Shown piece by piece: positions 1 to 8,837 of a stretch of DNA of 64,000 nucleotides (positions are counted from its first letter, which is position 1; the number at the start of each line of letters is the position of its first letter). The notes under the pieces were generated by a model. The model was not told the DNA's origin, ran no database searches, and was given only the letters and a program-made list of their open reading frames with translations. The position numbers were made by a program, and so were the translations under genes. The DNA is from Brevinematales bacterium (GTDB lineage Bacteria; Spirochaetota; Brevinematia; Brevinematales; Thermospiraceae), in the NCBI GenBank assembly GCA_026417555.1, contig JAOADA010000002.1, forward strand, positions 108,144 through 172,143. Direction: 5' to 3'.

Positions 1-2116
1 GCTCGTAAACTGGTGCCCGGTATCCAAGTCAGCCATTTCCGATGAAGAGGTCTATTATCAAGAGGTTGATGGCCACCTTTGGTATTTTCGTTACCCTCTC
101 AAAGATCTTCATGAACATCTTGTTGTGGCCACCACTCGTCCAGAGACTATGTTGGGGGATACGGCTGTGGCCGTTAACCCCAATGACAAACGCTATAGGC
201 ATCTTATTGGCAAGACGGTTATCCTTCCTCTCGCAGAGAGAGAAATTCCGATTATTGCTGACGAGTATGTAGATCCTGAGTTTGGGACAGGGGTGGTAAA
301 GATTACCCCTGCGCATGATCCCAATGACTATGAAGTGGCTCTCCGTCACAATCTCCCAATGATCAATATCATGAATCCAGATGCCACGCTCAATGATCTT
401 GTTCCAGAGGATTTCCGTGGATTGGATAGGTATGAGGCCCGAGAGGCTGTCGTTGAGGCCATGAAAGAACGCAAACTCCTTGAAAAGATCGAAAAATATA
501 CCCACAAAGTGGGATACTCTGAACGTGGACACGTCCCTATCGAGTACTATCTCTCCGAACAATGGTATATGAAAATGACCGAATTGGTCAAGCCTGCCAT
601 TGATGTGGTCAAAAAGGGAGAGATTACCTTTTATCCTGAACGTTGGACCAAGGTGTATTTCCACTGGCTTGAAAATATCAAGGATTGGTGTATTTCTCGC
701 CAGCTTTGGTGGGGACACCGTATCCCTGTGTATTACTGCGATGCCTGTGGTTTTATGGATGCGTATGAAAACAATCCTCAAACATGCCCCACGTGTGGCA
801 TGACTCTACGCCAGGATCCCGACGTGCTTGATACCTGGGCTTCTTCGTGGATATGGCCCTTTGCCGTCCATGACTGGCCCAATCCTGATCCTAACCTCGA
901 CTACTATTATCCTACAGATACGTTAGTGACAGGGCCAGATATTATTTTCTTTTGGGTTGCTCGAATGATCATTGCAGGCATGGAGTTCATGGGCAAGATT
1001 CCATTTCGGCGGGTGTATTTCACCGGCATAGTCCGGGATGATCTTGGCCGCAAGATGAGTAAATCCCTTGGGAATTCTCCAGATCCCCTGGATGTGATCC
1101 AAGAGTACGGGGCTGATGCACTCCGGTATACCATGACGCGTCTTGCCCCTCTTGGAAACGATATCCTCTACAGTAACGAAAAGTGTGAACTTGGTAGAAA
1201 CTTTGCCAACAAGATTTGGAATGCAGCCAAGTTTATCCTCTCCCATCTCACAGAAAAGCCCCTCCCCTCGTTGGATTCCATCTCCCTGGATCTTTTTGAC
1301 AAGTGGATTCTCTCTCGATACCAGCAAACCATTGCACAGGTAAGAGAGGCTATTGAAGCATTTCATTTCAATGAAGCGACGGTACTTTTGTACGATTTCA
1401 TATGGGATGATTTTTGTTCTTGGTACATTGAGGTGTCCAAGGTCACACTTACCCAGGGAGAGGAAGTGGAGAAACAAGCAAAACGGGCGATTCTTCTCCA
1501 TGTGCTTGAGGGAAGCCTCAAACTTCTTCATCCTTTCATGCCTTTTGTGACAGAGCGTATCTACCTCACCCTCCCCAACCATGAAAAGACGATCATGTAT
1601 GCCCCTTACCCTGTCGTGGACAATCACTTCTTTTTTGAAAAGGAAATGAACGAGGCAAAACTTATCCAAGATGCGGTATATGTGATTCGCAATGTTCGAG
1701 GAGAGAACAAGATTGCCCCAGGACAAGAGGTTGAGGTTTCTCTTGTGATAGAAAACGAAGCAGACAAGAACATCCTCAAAACCTATACCCCCTTTGTAGA
1801 AAGGCTCACCAAATCCAACCTCCACTTCATCTCGAAACGGGAGCCTCAACCTATGGAGGCCGTAGGACACGGCAAAGGGTTTGACGTGTATGTTTCCCTT
1901 GAGGGAACCATCGACAAGGAAAAAGAACGTACCCGCTTTGAAGAGGAATTAAAACGATTGCAAGGACAAAAACAAGCAACAGAGGCCAAACTAGCCAACC
2001 CAAACTTTGCCACAAAAGCCCCATCAGCCGTTATTCAAAAAGAAAAAGACAAACTTGCCTATTATACAGCTGAGATTGAAAAGATTACCAAAATCCTTGA
2101 GAGTCTCAAGGGATAA
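1..2116 (+). CDS. valS: Valine--tRNA ligase, 5' end missing
   Basis: The frame is open from the first bases of the window and gives about 704 residues, so the N-terminus with the HIGH motif lies outside. Visible are the editing-domain motif TTRPETMLGDTAVAVNP (around residue 43), the class I signature GRKMSKSLGNSPDPLD (around 350), the anticodon-binding domain, and a charged C-terminal coiled-coil arm (EKERTRFEEELKRLQGQK), the last typical of ValRS. It charges tRNA-Val in the cytosol. The next gene, dcd, starts 9 nt downstream, and the following genes to 6782 have small gaps or overlaps, suggesting one long transcription unit. Identification is firm; only the 5' boundary is unknown. Confidence 0.97.
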   Translation, partial: LVNWCPVSKSAISDEEVYYQEVDGHLWYFRYPLKDLHEHLVVATTRPETMLGDTAVAVNPNDKRYRHLIGKTVILPLAEREIPIIADEYVDPEFGTGVVKITPAHDPNDYEVALRHNLPMINIMNPDATLNDLVPEDFRGLDRYEAREAVVEAMKERKLLEKIEKYTHKVGYSERGHVPIEYYLSEQWYMKMTELVKPAIDVVKKGEITFYPERWTKVYFHWLENIKDWCISRQLWWGHRIPVYYCDACGFMDAYENNPQTCPTCGMTLRQDPDVLDTWASSWIWPFAVHDWPNPDPNLDYYYPTDTLVTGPDIIFFWVARMIIAGMEFMGKIPFRRVYFTGIVRDDLGRKMSKSLGNSPDPLDVIQEYGADALRYTMTRLAPLGNDILYSNEKCELGRNFANKIWNAAKFILSHLTEKPLPSLDSISLDLFDKWILSRYQQTIAQVREAIEAFHFNEATVLLYDFIWDDFCSWYIEVSKVTLTQGEEVEKQAKRAILLHVLEGSLKLLHPFMPFVTERIYLTLPNHEKTIMYAPYPVVDNHFFFEKEMNEAKLIQDAVYVIRNVRGENKIAPGQEVEVSLVIENEADKNILKTYTPFVERLTKSNLHFISKREPQPMEAVGHGKGFDVYVSLEGTIDKEKERTRFEEELKRLQGQKQATEAKLANPNFATKAPSAVIQKEKDKLAYYTAEIEKITKILESLKG

Positions 2117-2125
2117 GGGGGAAGT

Positions 2126-2644
2126 ATGATTATCACGGCTTCGGAAATTCGGAAAGCCATCAAAAGAAAAGATATTATCATCGAGCCCTATGATGAACGG
2201 CAACTCAATCCCAACTCGTACAATTTGCGTCTTCACAATGAGCTTTATGTGCTCCGAGAGGGATGCCTAGACATGAAACAGGCCTGTGGCTACGATGTGC
2301 TTTCTATTCCCCCTGAGGGTATTGTGCTTGAACCTAACAAACTTTACCTCGGTCGCACGGTGGAACATACCACTTCAAAAAAATACGTCCCCCTTATTGA
2401 AGGACGTTCTAGTATTGGAAGACTGGGTATATTCATCCATGCCACGGCCGGATTTGGGGATGTCGGTTTCTCTGGATATTGGACACTTGAGATCTCGGTG
2501 ATTCAACCTATCCGTGTTTACCCTTTTGTCGAGATTGCTCAGATTTACTTTCATACAGTCAAGGGCAAGATAGAACCCTACCAGGGAAAATATCAGAACA
2601 ACAGGGGGATTCAGATAAGCGGAATCTACAAGGAGTTTGAGTAG
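2126..2644 (+). CDS. dcd: dCTP deaminase (Dcd family)
   Basis: This 172-residue protein matches the dCTP deaminase/dUTPase trimer family. It has the central motif EGRSSIGRLGIFIHATAG followed by GFSGYWTLEI, whose Glu corresponds to the catalytic Glu of the family, and N-terminal LNPNSYNLRLHNELYV. It converts dCTP to dUTP for dTMP synthesis; some members also hydrolyse dUTP to dUMP, and I cannot tell which form this is. The ATG follows a GGGGGAAG ribosome site. It sits between valS (9 nt upstream) and the HD-GYP gene (4 nt downstream). Confidence 0.92.
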   Translation: MIITASEIRKAIKRKDIIIEPYDERQLNPNSYNLRLHNELYVLREGCLDMKQACGYDVLSIPPEGIVLEPNKLYLGRTVEHTTSKKYVPLIEGRSSIGRLGIFIHATAGFGDVGFSGYWTLEISVIQPIRVYPFVEIAQIYFHTVKGKIEPYQGKYQNNRGIQISGIYKEFE

Positions 2645-2648
2645 GCTC

Positions 2649-3788
2649 ATGCTCGAGAAAGAAAAATTCGAAGCCGTTGAGGTGCGATTTCTCAAGCCGG
2701 GAACCGTTCTTTCCGGTATTGTCTATGATGAAAATGGGACTATGCTCTGGCCAGCAAGAAAGGTTCTCACGGATGCTTTTCTGTCTCGTTTGAAGGTGAA
2801 AGGTATCACAACGGTCTATTATGCCCCTCCCAAATGGAAAGAGTCTCCCCAAAAAACCCCTATGTTCAGTGAGGCTAGCCTTGGATTTGCTCAGACAGCC
2901 TTTGATGAGATCGTCACCGAGATCCGGTATGGGAAACTCCCTGATACCAATAGGGCACGAGAGGCTATTAACCGGTTTTTTACCGAAATGGAGGCTCGAC
3001 CCAATGGATTTCTGAATCTTTTGGTTCTCAAGGACTATGACAGTTATACCTACCAGCATTCTATCAATGTGGGAATCCTCTCGATGTTTCTCACCAAAAA
3101 ACTGGGATTCAATACCTTTTTTATCAAAGAGGTCGGCGTTGGGGGGTTCTTGCACGATATTGGGAAAATCAAGGTTCCCTTGGCTATTCTCAACAAACAC
3201 GACAACCTTACCGAAGAAGAATTCCGGGTGATGAAGTACCATCCCGTCTATGGGTTCAATATCCTCAAAAGTGACCCTTCCCTGAGTTCCTACATCAAAA
3301 AGATGATTCTCTTCCATCACGAAAAGTGGGACGGGAGTGGATACCCTTTGAAACTTAAGGGTGACGCTATAGGAAACTTTGCCAGTATTGTCTCTGTGTG
3401 TGACGTTTTTGATGCCCTAACAACGGAACGAGCCTACAAAAAACCCTATACCGTAAATGAGGCCCTAATCTATATCATGCGCAACACAGGCAACCATTTT
3501 TCTCCGTATGTGTCTCAAAGGTTTATCAATGAACTCTCAAAGATGTACGATTTGGGGTCCTTTTATCCTGTGGGGGCATTTGTATATCTCAGTACGGGGG
3601 AGATTGCCTATATCACTGGCAAGAAAGAGGAGTACACCCTTCGTCCTCAGATAGCCATTGTGGTAAATCACAAAGGGGTTCCTCTCCGCACCCCCCTGCA
3701 GGTAGATCTTCAACGGGACGTAGATAGGCATATTGTGAAAACCATTGATGATCCTGATGAAATTGAACGGCTTTCTCTCTTGTTGTAG
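2649..3788 (+). CDS. HD-GYP domain cyclic-di-GMP phosphodiesterase
   Basis: A 379-residue cytosolic protein with an N-terminal DUF3391-like segment (about 1-65) and a complete HD-GYP domain (about 125-300). Key residues are H137, the HD pair in FLHDIGKIKVP (169-170) and the GYP loop in HHEKWDGSGYPLKLKG (231-233). HD-GYP proteins open c-di-GMP; here every core metal-binding motif appears intact. No receiver domain is fused, but a single-domain response regulator lies 32 nt downstream, so the pair may act like a split RpfG. I chose the ATG at 2649; an in-frame TTG at 2637 overlaps the dcd stop and has a ribosome site too close to it. Confidence 0.88.
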   Translation: MLEKEKFEAVEVRFLKPGTVLSGIVYDENGTMLWPARKVLTDAFLSRLKVKGITTVYYAPPKWKESPQKTPMFSEASLGFAQTAFDEIVTEIRYGKLPDTNRAREAINRFFTEMEARPNGFLNLLVLKDYDSYTYQHSINVGILSMFLTKKLGFNTFFIKEVGVGGFLHDIGKIKVPLAILNKHDNLTEEEFRVMKYHPVYGFNILKSDPSLSSYIKKMILFHHEKWDGSGYPLKLKGDAIGNFASIVSVCDVFDALTTERAYKKPYTVNEALIYIMRNTGNHFSPYVSQRFINELSKMYDLGSFYPVGAFVYLSTGEIAYITGKKEEYTLRPQIAIVVNHKGVPLRTPLQVDLQRDVDRHIVKTIDDPDEIERLSLLL

Positions 3789-3820
3789 GACAAGGGAGTG
3801 AAATAGAGTGGGAGGGCTGT

Positions 3821-4198
3821 ATGGCAGACAAATTTCCTCTAAAGGTTTTGTATGTGGAGGATGACAGTATCACCCGCCTTGAGGTATCCAAATACCTGGA
3901 GAATCGTGTCGAAAAACTCATGGTGGCTTCGAATGGTCAAGAGGGATTGAGGCTCTACCAAGAGGATCCAGCTGATGTAGTGATTACCGATATTCGGATG
4001 CCTATTATGGGAGGGCTTGAGATGATAAGGGCTATCAAAGAATTCAAGAAACCAAAATCTATTATTGTAACCACCGCCTACAATGAAACAGATCTCCTCA
4101 TTGAATGTATTGATGTAGGGGTGAATAAATTTCTTCTCAAGCCTCTTGTGCTTCATAAGCTCGACAGTGTTCTTCAAAATATTCTTTCGGAGGCATAG
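3821..4198 (+). CDS. Single-domain response regulator (CheY-like)
   Basis: A 125-residue stand-alone receiver domain. The acidic pair is in YVEDDSITRL, the phospho-acceptor is D57 in VVITDIRMP, the switch Thr is in IIVTTAYNE, and the conserved Lys is in FLLKPL (K107). No output domain follows. A good ribosome site (GGGAGG, 5 nt before ATG) supports the start. Its position directly after the HD-GYP gene suggests it relays histidine-kinase signals to that enzyme, but no kinase is encoded nearby. The next gene begins 1 nt after its stop codon. Confidence 0.9.
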   Translation: MADKFPLKVLYVEDDSITRLEVSKYLENRVEKLMVASNGQEGLRLYQEDPADVVITDIRMPIMGGLEMIRAIKEFKKPKSIIVTTAYNETDLLIECIDVGVNKFLLKPLVLHKLDSVLQNILSEA

Positions 4199-4199
4199 G

Positions 4200-4925
4200 A
4201 TGAGGCTGACGCCATACCTTCGGTGGATAGGGATATTTTTGCTTGGTGGAGGAATAGGTTTTCTTCTCGGGGTGTCCCAGAATCCGGTCACCCGTGCTAT
4301 ACGGGTAGCTGAAAAACTCGCAGCAAGCCAAAAAATCGAGGATAAAAAAGCCTCTCTTGAAAGATTAACAAAACAAAAAGATCTCATCACCCTAGCCACC
4401 CTCAATGCTCGTGTAGAAAACGCACGCCGACTTGTTGCTCTTTCTCTCGCCGATCGTCTCATTGCCCAAAAGATGTGGAATGAGGCAGCCCGATACATGG
4501 AAATTGCCCGAGACATCACCCCAGGCAGTACGGGGATTGCCTATCGAGAGGGTCTCATCTACTATAACCTCGCTTATACAGCAGTTACCCCCTCAGAGAG
4601 GGATGCCTACGCCAAAAAAGCAGAAGAAAGGCTTCGCTTCGTTCTCAAACAAGAACCAGAGAATCCTGATGCTCTCTATCTTTTGACGTTGATGGCACTT
4701 GAGTCAAGAGATGCAAAACAGGCATATGAGTATATTGCCCGTGCCTACAAAGTAAATCCAAAAAATGTAGACATTCTCTTTGCTCTGGCAAGGGTATATT
4801 ATGAACTGGGAGAGTATGAGCAGGCAAAAAAGGTTTACGGAAGACTCCAGACCCTCCTTCCCAAGAATGATAGTCGTCTGGAAACAGTGGAGAGAAATTT
4901 GGACATCTTAAATCAAAAACCATAA
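4200..4925 (+). CDS. Membrane-anchored TPR protein
   Basis: A 241-residue protein with a single N-terminal hydrophobic segment (IGIFLLGGGIGFLLGV, about 9-24), probably a membrane anchor, followed by helical TPR-like repeats such as NVDILFALARVYYELGEYEQ near residues 190-210. The ATG at 4200 has a CGGAGG ribosome site 6 nt upstream; longer in-frame starts inside the response regulator are unlikely. TPR arrays mediate protein contacts, and nothing in the sequence tells the partner. It lies in the valS-dprA gene string, 10 nt before dprA. Confidence 0.75.
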   Translation: MRLTPYLRWIGIFLLGGGIGFLLGVSQNPVTRAIRVAEKLAASQKIEDKKASLERLTKQKDLITLATLNARVENARRLVALSLADRLIAQKMWNEAARYMEIARDITPGSTGIAYREGLIYYNLAYTAVTPSERDAYAKKAEERLRFVLKQEPENPDALYLLTLMALESRDAKQAYEYIARAYKVNPKNVDILFALARVYYELGEYEQAKKVYGRLQTLLPKNDSRLETVERNLDILNQKP

Positions 4926-4935
4926 CGAGGAAGAT

Positions 4936-6015
4936 ATGTCTTCTTCTCTTTTGTATTATGCTGCTTTGAGTAGCAACGATCTGATAGGCCCAAAGCGCTT
5001 TGAAAAGATCATGGCAAGCTGTGGATCAGTGAGGGATTTTTTCTCTCTTGGTGTGGAAGACCAGATGCGCTGTGTTGGGGTTTCTCCACATCACAGAGAG
5101 CTCTTTTCCTCTATGCTTAAAAAAGGAGAAGAAATTCTCTCCCTCTGTGAAAAACAAAAAATTACTGTTCTTTCTCTTGAGGATGTCCGGTTCCCTCGAA
5201 GTCTCCGAGAGATTCCCGATGCCCCCTTTCTGCTCTACGTGAAGGGAAACCTTCTCCCTGACTATCCCTTGGTTGGGGTAGTAGGCACACGAGAGGCAAC
5301 CACTGAAGCCCTAGAAGTGAACCGCTATTTTTGTCGAGAGTTTGTGGCTTTTGGGGTAGGGGTGGTAAGTGGGCTTGCCCAGGGCCATGATGAAATGGCT
5401 CACCACACAGTCTTGACGTATGGTGGGTACACTATCGCTGTTCTGGGAACTTCTTTTGCTCAAGTAGCAGAACATAGGCGAGCCCTCTTTGAGGAGATCT
5501 GTGAACATGGGGCGGTCATCAGTGAATACCATCCCCTGACAACAAATCAGAAGTGGCGATTCCGTTTTCGAAATCGTCTCATTGCCGGCCTCTCGAAAGC
5601 TGTGGTGATCATGCAAGCACCGGAAAAGTCTGGTGCGCTTATTACAGCAGAGTTTGCAAGAGTCCAACAAAAACCCCTCTTTTTCATCCCTGGAAACCCT
5701 CTTGATCCGCATTTCGTAGGGAGTAATGCCCTCGCGAAAAAGGGGGGAATAATGGTTACGCTTCCAGAGGATGTGGTCAAGGTCGTTTTTTCTCAGCTCC
5801 CTTCGAAACCAGCACCGGTATGTTCCGACCAGCTTGCCCTTTTGACAGCAGAAGAACACCGTTTTCTTGCAGGATTACCAGTCCAGTTTTCTCTAGACAG
5901 CCTGATAGAGGATTCAGGAAAAACTCTTGGAGAGATTCTTCATCTTCTCACCCAATTGGAGATCAAAGGGTATCTGATCCAATACCCTGGCAATATCTAT
6001 GAGAAAAGATTATGA
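4936..6015 (+). CDS. dprA: DNA processing protein DprA (Smf family)
   Basis: A 359-residue protein with the Rossmann-like DprA core: GVVGTREAT, SGLAQGHDEMAHH (family SGLAxGID..AH), AVLGTSF, RNRLIAGLSKAVVIMQA with SGALITAEFA, and FFIPGNP. A helical N-terminal region precedes it and a winged-helix-like C-terminal tail (about 300-359) follows. DprA loads RecA on incoming single-stranded DNA during natural transformation, and is also common in bacteria not known to be competent. The stop overlaps the next ATG by 4 nt (ATGA). The usual Ile-Asp of SGLAxGID is His-Asp here. Confidence 0.93.
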   Translation: MSSSLLYYAALSSNDLIGPKRFEKIMASCGSVRDFFSLGVEDQMRCVGVSPHHRELFSSMLKKGEEILSLCEKQKITVLSLEDVRFPRSLREIPDAPFLLYVKGNLLPDYPLVGVVGTREATTEALEVNRYFCREFVAFGVGVVSGLAQGHDEMAHHTVLTYGGYTIAVLGTSFAQVAEHRRALFEEICEHGAVISEYHPLTTNQKWRFRFRNRLIAGLSKAVVIMQAPEKSGALITAEFARVQQKPLFFIPGNPLDPHFVGSNALAKKGGIMVTLPEDVVKVVFSQLPSKPAPVCSDQLALLTAEEHRFLAGLPVQFSLDSLIEDSGKTLGEILHLLTQLEIKGYLIQYPGNIYEKRL

Positions 6016-6782
6016 TTGATAGTCATATGCATCTTTCGTTAGGAATGGTCTATGCACCTTTTAACGAGGAAAAACTCCTTGAAGCAATGGACACGATGAG
6101 TATTTCTCTTGGGTTGGTTTCTCTTGTTGATGTGATGGAGTATGGAAACCAAGATCAGCATGATCCCCTTCCCACGCTTTCAGAGTATGAAGGGGCACAA
6201 AGGGTGCTTGAGATGCTTTCCTCGGGGAGACTTTTTCCTTTGGTGTGGGTACGCCCCATGGATACCAAGAAAGAGATATTTTTTCAGTATCTTGCGGATA
6301 ACACAAAGAGATTCTATGGGTTTAAGTTTCATCCCTTTCATTCCAGGCTTCCTTTGAATCATGACAGGTGGGAGATCTATTTTGAGGTGGCAAAGTGTTT
6401 CCATTGGCCTATAGTTATCCACACAGCTATTGATGAGTTTTCTCAACCTATCTTGGTATCCCGATGGGCAGAAAAGTACGAGGTTCCTGTCGTTCTTGTC
6501 CACATGGGTCTCTATACTGACCATCGGCAGGCTCTAGAAATGATGCTTCGATATCCCCACGTCTATGGGGATACCACCTGGGTGAAAGAGGTTGACCTCT
6601 GGCCTATTTTGGAAAAAGCAGGACCAGAGAAGGTGCTTTTTGGGAGTGACGCCCTTGTGGGCGGAGAAAGAACCTATGAGTTTTACCATACCATGTGTGA
6701 CACCCTACGAAGATCGTCTCAGGTAGGGGATTGGGTACTGAAACGAAATGCAGAACGACTTTTTGGTATCGTGGGACAATAA
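6012..6782 (+). CDS. TatD/amidohydrolase-like metal-dependent hydrolase
   Basis: A 256-residue TIM-barrel hydrolase. It opens with MIDSHMHL (HxH metal motif) and continues with GFKFHPFHSRLPL, PIVIHTA, PVVLVHMG and VLFGSDALVGG (the Asp of the fifth metal motif). This metal-ligand pattern is that of the amidohydrolase_2/TatD superfamily. The substrate cannot be read from the sequence. It overlaps dprA by 4 nt and is probably co-translated. A hairpin-capable stretch at about 6801-6853 follows. Confidence 0.8.
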   Translation: MIDSHMHLSLGMVYAPFNEEKLLEAMDTMSISLGLVSLVDVMEYGNQDQHDPLPTLSEYEGAQRVLEMLSSGRLFPLVWVRPMDTKKEIFFQYLADNTKRFYGFKFHPFHSRLPLNHDRWEIYFEVAKCFHWPIVIHTAIDEFSQPILVSRWAEKYEVPVVLVHMGLYTDHRQALEMMLRYPHVYGDTTWVKEVDLWPILEKAGPEKVLFGSDALVGGERTYEFYHTMCDTLRRSSQVGDWVLKRNAERLFGIVGQ

Positions 6783-7072
6783 GGGAAAAGGATAAAAAGC
6801 CTCACCTCCCCCTTTTTTGACGTCTCGTGTTTCCAGAGAAAAGGTGGGGTGTGGTGAAATTTTCCAGAAAAATCTGCTCCTTCTCTGGTTTCTTCCCTCA
6901 GGAGAGGTTTTCGTAGGAGTGCAAAGTGACAGATGATATGGGGAAAATAGAGACAACCACATCGCACTTTTGTGAGAGGACTTTCTCTCCCCGTGTTATG
7001 AGCATCTCTCAGTGAAAAAGAAAAGTAGTATGCAAGCCCACCAGAAAGAGCAAGGAAAAACACGAAGTGAAA
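6783..7072. other. Intergenic region with hairpins; no protein gene seen
   Basis: No credible protein gene. Two arms, about 6801-6815 (CACCTCCCCCTTTTTT) and 6837-6853 (AGAAAAGGTGGGGTGTG), can pair. On the minus strand this stem is followed by AGGCTTTTTATCC, a better terminator tail than the plus strand offers. Upstream on the minus strand a weak promoter-like pair (TTGCTC, 17 nt, TACTAC) occurs near 7030-7065. A minus-strand RNA of roughly 230 nt is therefore possible, but I recognise no known RNA family. Confidence 0.3.
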
Positions 7073-7101
7073 TTGCCAAAAAACTTCTTTTCCGTTATAA
7101 T
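7073..7101 (+). promoter_or_regulatory. Promoter of ABC permease/ATPase operon
   Basis: TTGCCA (7073-7078), 17 nt, TATAAT (7096-7101). Transcription would start near 7108, which makes the ATG at 7113 implausible and supports the ATG at 7131, preceded by AAGGGG. Confidence 0.8.
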
Positions 7102-7130
7102 AAGCCACCAAAATGCACAAAGGGGCTCGG

Positions 7131-8030
7131 ATGGTAGAGGGTATTCTGGTTGAGGGTCTGATTTACGCGTTAATGGTGCTTGGGGTATTTATTACCTTTC
7201 GCATTATGCATTTTCCTGATCTCACCGTGGATGGAGCTTTTCCCTTGGGGGCGGCGGTGATGGCAGCCACTCTCGTGAATGGTTTGGGAAGTGGGTGGGG
7301 GCTTTTCTTTGCTTTTGTGGGTGGTTTTGTGGCAGGTATGGCAACGGCTTTGATTCACAATAAACTCAAAATCCCTGGGCTTCTTGCAAGTATCCTGACC
7401 ATGACTATGTTATACTCTGTGAACATCCGTGTGTTGGGCAATAAACCAAATGTTCAACTCTTACGAGTGGATCATTTGTTGTCTCGTTTTGAATCCATGA
7501 CACATGAATATCTTCCCAGAGAATGGGCACTTTTTCTATTTTTCTTGGTGGTTGTATTGGTTGTAAAGATACTTCTTGATCTCTTTTTTCGGACAGATAT
7601 GGGGCTCACGATTGGGGCAATGGGAAACAATGAACAGATGGTCATTTCCCAGGGGGTAAACCCGGCTACTCTAAAGTATATTGGAATTGGTCTCTCCAAT
7701 GCTCTCGTCGGACTTTCCGGGGCTTTTGCAGCAATGTACATGGGGTATGCGGATGTAGGACTTGGACAGGGTATTATTATCAGTGGACTTGCCTCAGTGA
7801 TGCTTGGAGAACTCTTCTTCCGTTCGAATCGTATCTTCATTCTCACCTTAGGGGCTGTGTTTGGTTCTCTGATTTACAAGGCCATCATGTTTTTTGGGCG
7901 TTACTACGGATATTATATAGGGATGACACCTAACGACCTCAAACTTATCAGTGGTCTTCTCATCATTGTCTCTATCATTGTGAGTAGGCTTCAGCAAAAA
8001 TCCTCCCAGAAACTTCGGAGGGATGTATGA
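7131..8030 (+). CDS. ABC transporter permease (COG4120 type)
   Basis: A 299-residue polytopic membrane protein with about 8-9 hydrophobic segments, for example LIYALMVLGVFITF at the N-terminus and LFLFFLVVVLVVKILLDLFF mid-protein. The motif FRTDMGLTIGAMGNNEQM and the stretch LSNALVGLSGAFAAMYMGY are typical of the branched-chain/ribose-like permease superfamily, in the group paired with COG1101 ATPases. It would import an amino acid or similar small solute. The ATPase gene follows with a 4-nt overlap. The periplasmic binding protein usually found with this family is not encoded here. Start chosen from promoter and ribosome-site position. Confidence 0.85.
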   Translation: MVEGILVEGLIYALMVLGVFITFRIMHFPDLTVDGAFPLGAAVMAATLVNGLGSGWGLFFAFVGGFVAGMATALIHNKLKIPGLLASILTMTMLYSVNIRVLGNKPNVQLLRVDHLLSRFESMTHEYLPREWALFLFFLVVVLVVKILLDLFFRTDMGLTIGAMGNNEQMVISQGVNPATLKYIGIGLSNALVGLSGAFAAMYMGYADVGLGQGIIISGLASVMLGELFFRSNRIFILTLGAVFGSLIYKAIMFFGRYYGYYIGMTPNDLKLISGLLIIVSIIVSRLQQKSSQKLRRDV

Positions 8031-8824
8031 TCGAACTTCGAAACCTTACCCATGTGTTTCATCCTAATTCTCCTGATGAACGCATCGCTCTCAAAAATAT
8101 AAACCTCAAGGTTAACGAAGGGGATTTCATCACCATCATTGGAAGTAATGGGGCAGGAAAAACAACACTTTTTAATCTGATAGCCGGCACCTATACCCCA
8201 ACAAAAGGACACATCCTCATCAATGGGATAGATGTCACAAACGACCCAGAGTACAAAAGGGCAAAGTATATTGGCCGGATATTTCAAAATCCCCTCCTTG
8301 GAACGGCCTCCAACATGAGTTTAGAAGACAATATGATGATCTGTTATCGCAAGGGATTCAAATGGCCGGTGGTGAGCCTCAATCACTCAATGCGAGAAAC
8401 CTTCCGAGAGGAACTCAAGCGTCTACAAATGGGCCTTGAAAACCGAATGAAAGATAATCTTGCGCTTTTTTCTGGGGGGCAACGTCAGGCGCTTACTCTT
8501 CTCATGATGGTTCTGTCTCGGCCTGCTCTGATCCTTCTTGATGAGCATACAGCAGCCCTCGATCCAAAAAATGCCAGCAAGATTCTTGCCCTTACTAAAG
8601 AGTTTATTGAGGAGTACCACTTGACGGCTATGATGATCACACACAACATGAGCCAGGCTATTGAGTATGGGAATCGGTTACTCATGATGGATGAGGGTGA
8701 AATTATCTTGGATATCTCGGGTGAGGAGAAGACACGTCTTACTGTAGATGATCTGATCGCTCGTTTCCATAAACTGAGGCACAAGTCCTATGAAAATGAC
8801 CGTGCCTTGCTCTCAGAAGACTAA
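8027..8824 (+). CDS. ABC transporter ATP-binding protein (COG1101 type)
   Basis: A 265-residue nucleotide-binding subunit with all motifs: Walker A GSNGAGKTT (about 39-47), Q-loop IFQNP, signature LFSGGQRQA, Walker B LILLDEHTAALD and H-loop ITHN. The Walker B with DEHTAALDP is characteristic of the COG1101 group that partners COG4120 permeases. It powers the permease encoded immediately upstream (ATGA overlap). The substrate is unknown; relatives have been linked to tryptophan or other amino acids. Confidence 0.9.
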   Translation: MIELRNLTHVFHPNSPDERIALKNINLKVNEGDFITIIGSNGAGKTTLFNLIAGTYTPTKGHILINGIDVTNDPEYKRAKYIGRIFQNPLLGTASNMSLEDNMMICYRKGFKWPVVSLNHSMRETFREELKRLQMGLENRMKDNLALFSGGQRQALTLLMMVLSRPALILLDEHTAALDPKNASKILALTKEFIEEYHLTAMMITHNMSQAIEYGNRLLMMDEGEIILDISGEEKTRLTVDDLIARFHKLRHKSYENDRALLSED

Positions 8825-8837
8825 CGAGGAGTATGGT

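Noticed and set aside
6783..7072. T-box or other riboswitch for the ABC operon
   Set aside because: The region lies upstream of the operon promoter at 7073-7101, so it is not in the leader, and no T-box GGUGG-ACCGCG element is found.
6719..7120. 133-codon open frame on the minus strand
   Set aside because: Overlaps the hydrolase gene and the ABC promoter, begins without a ribosome site, and has low-complexity content.
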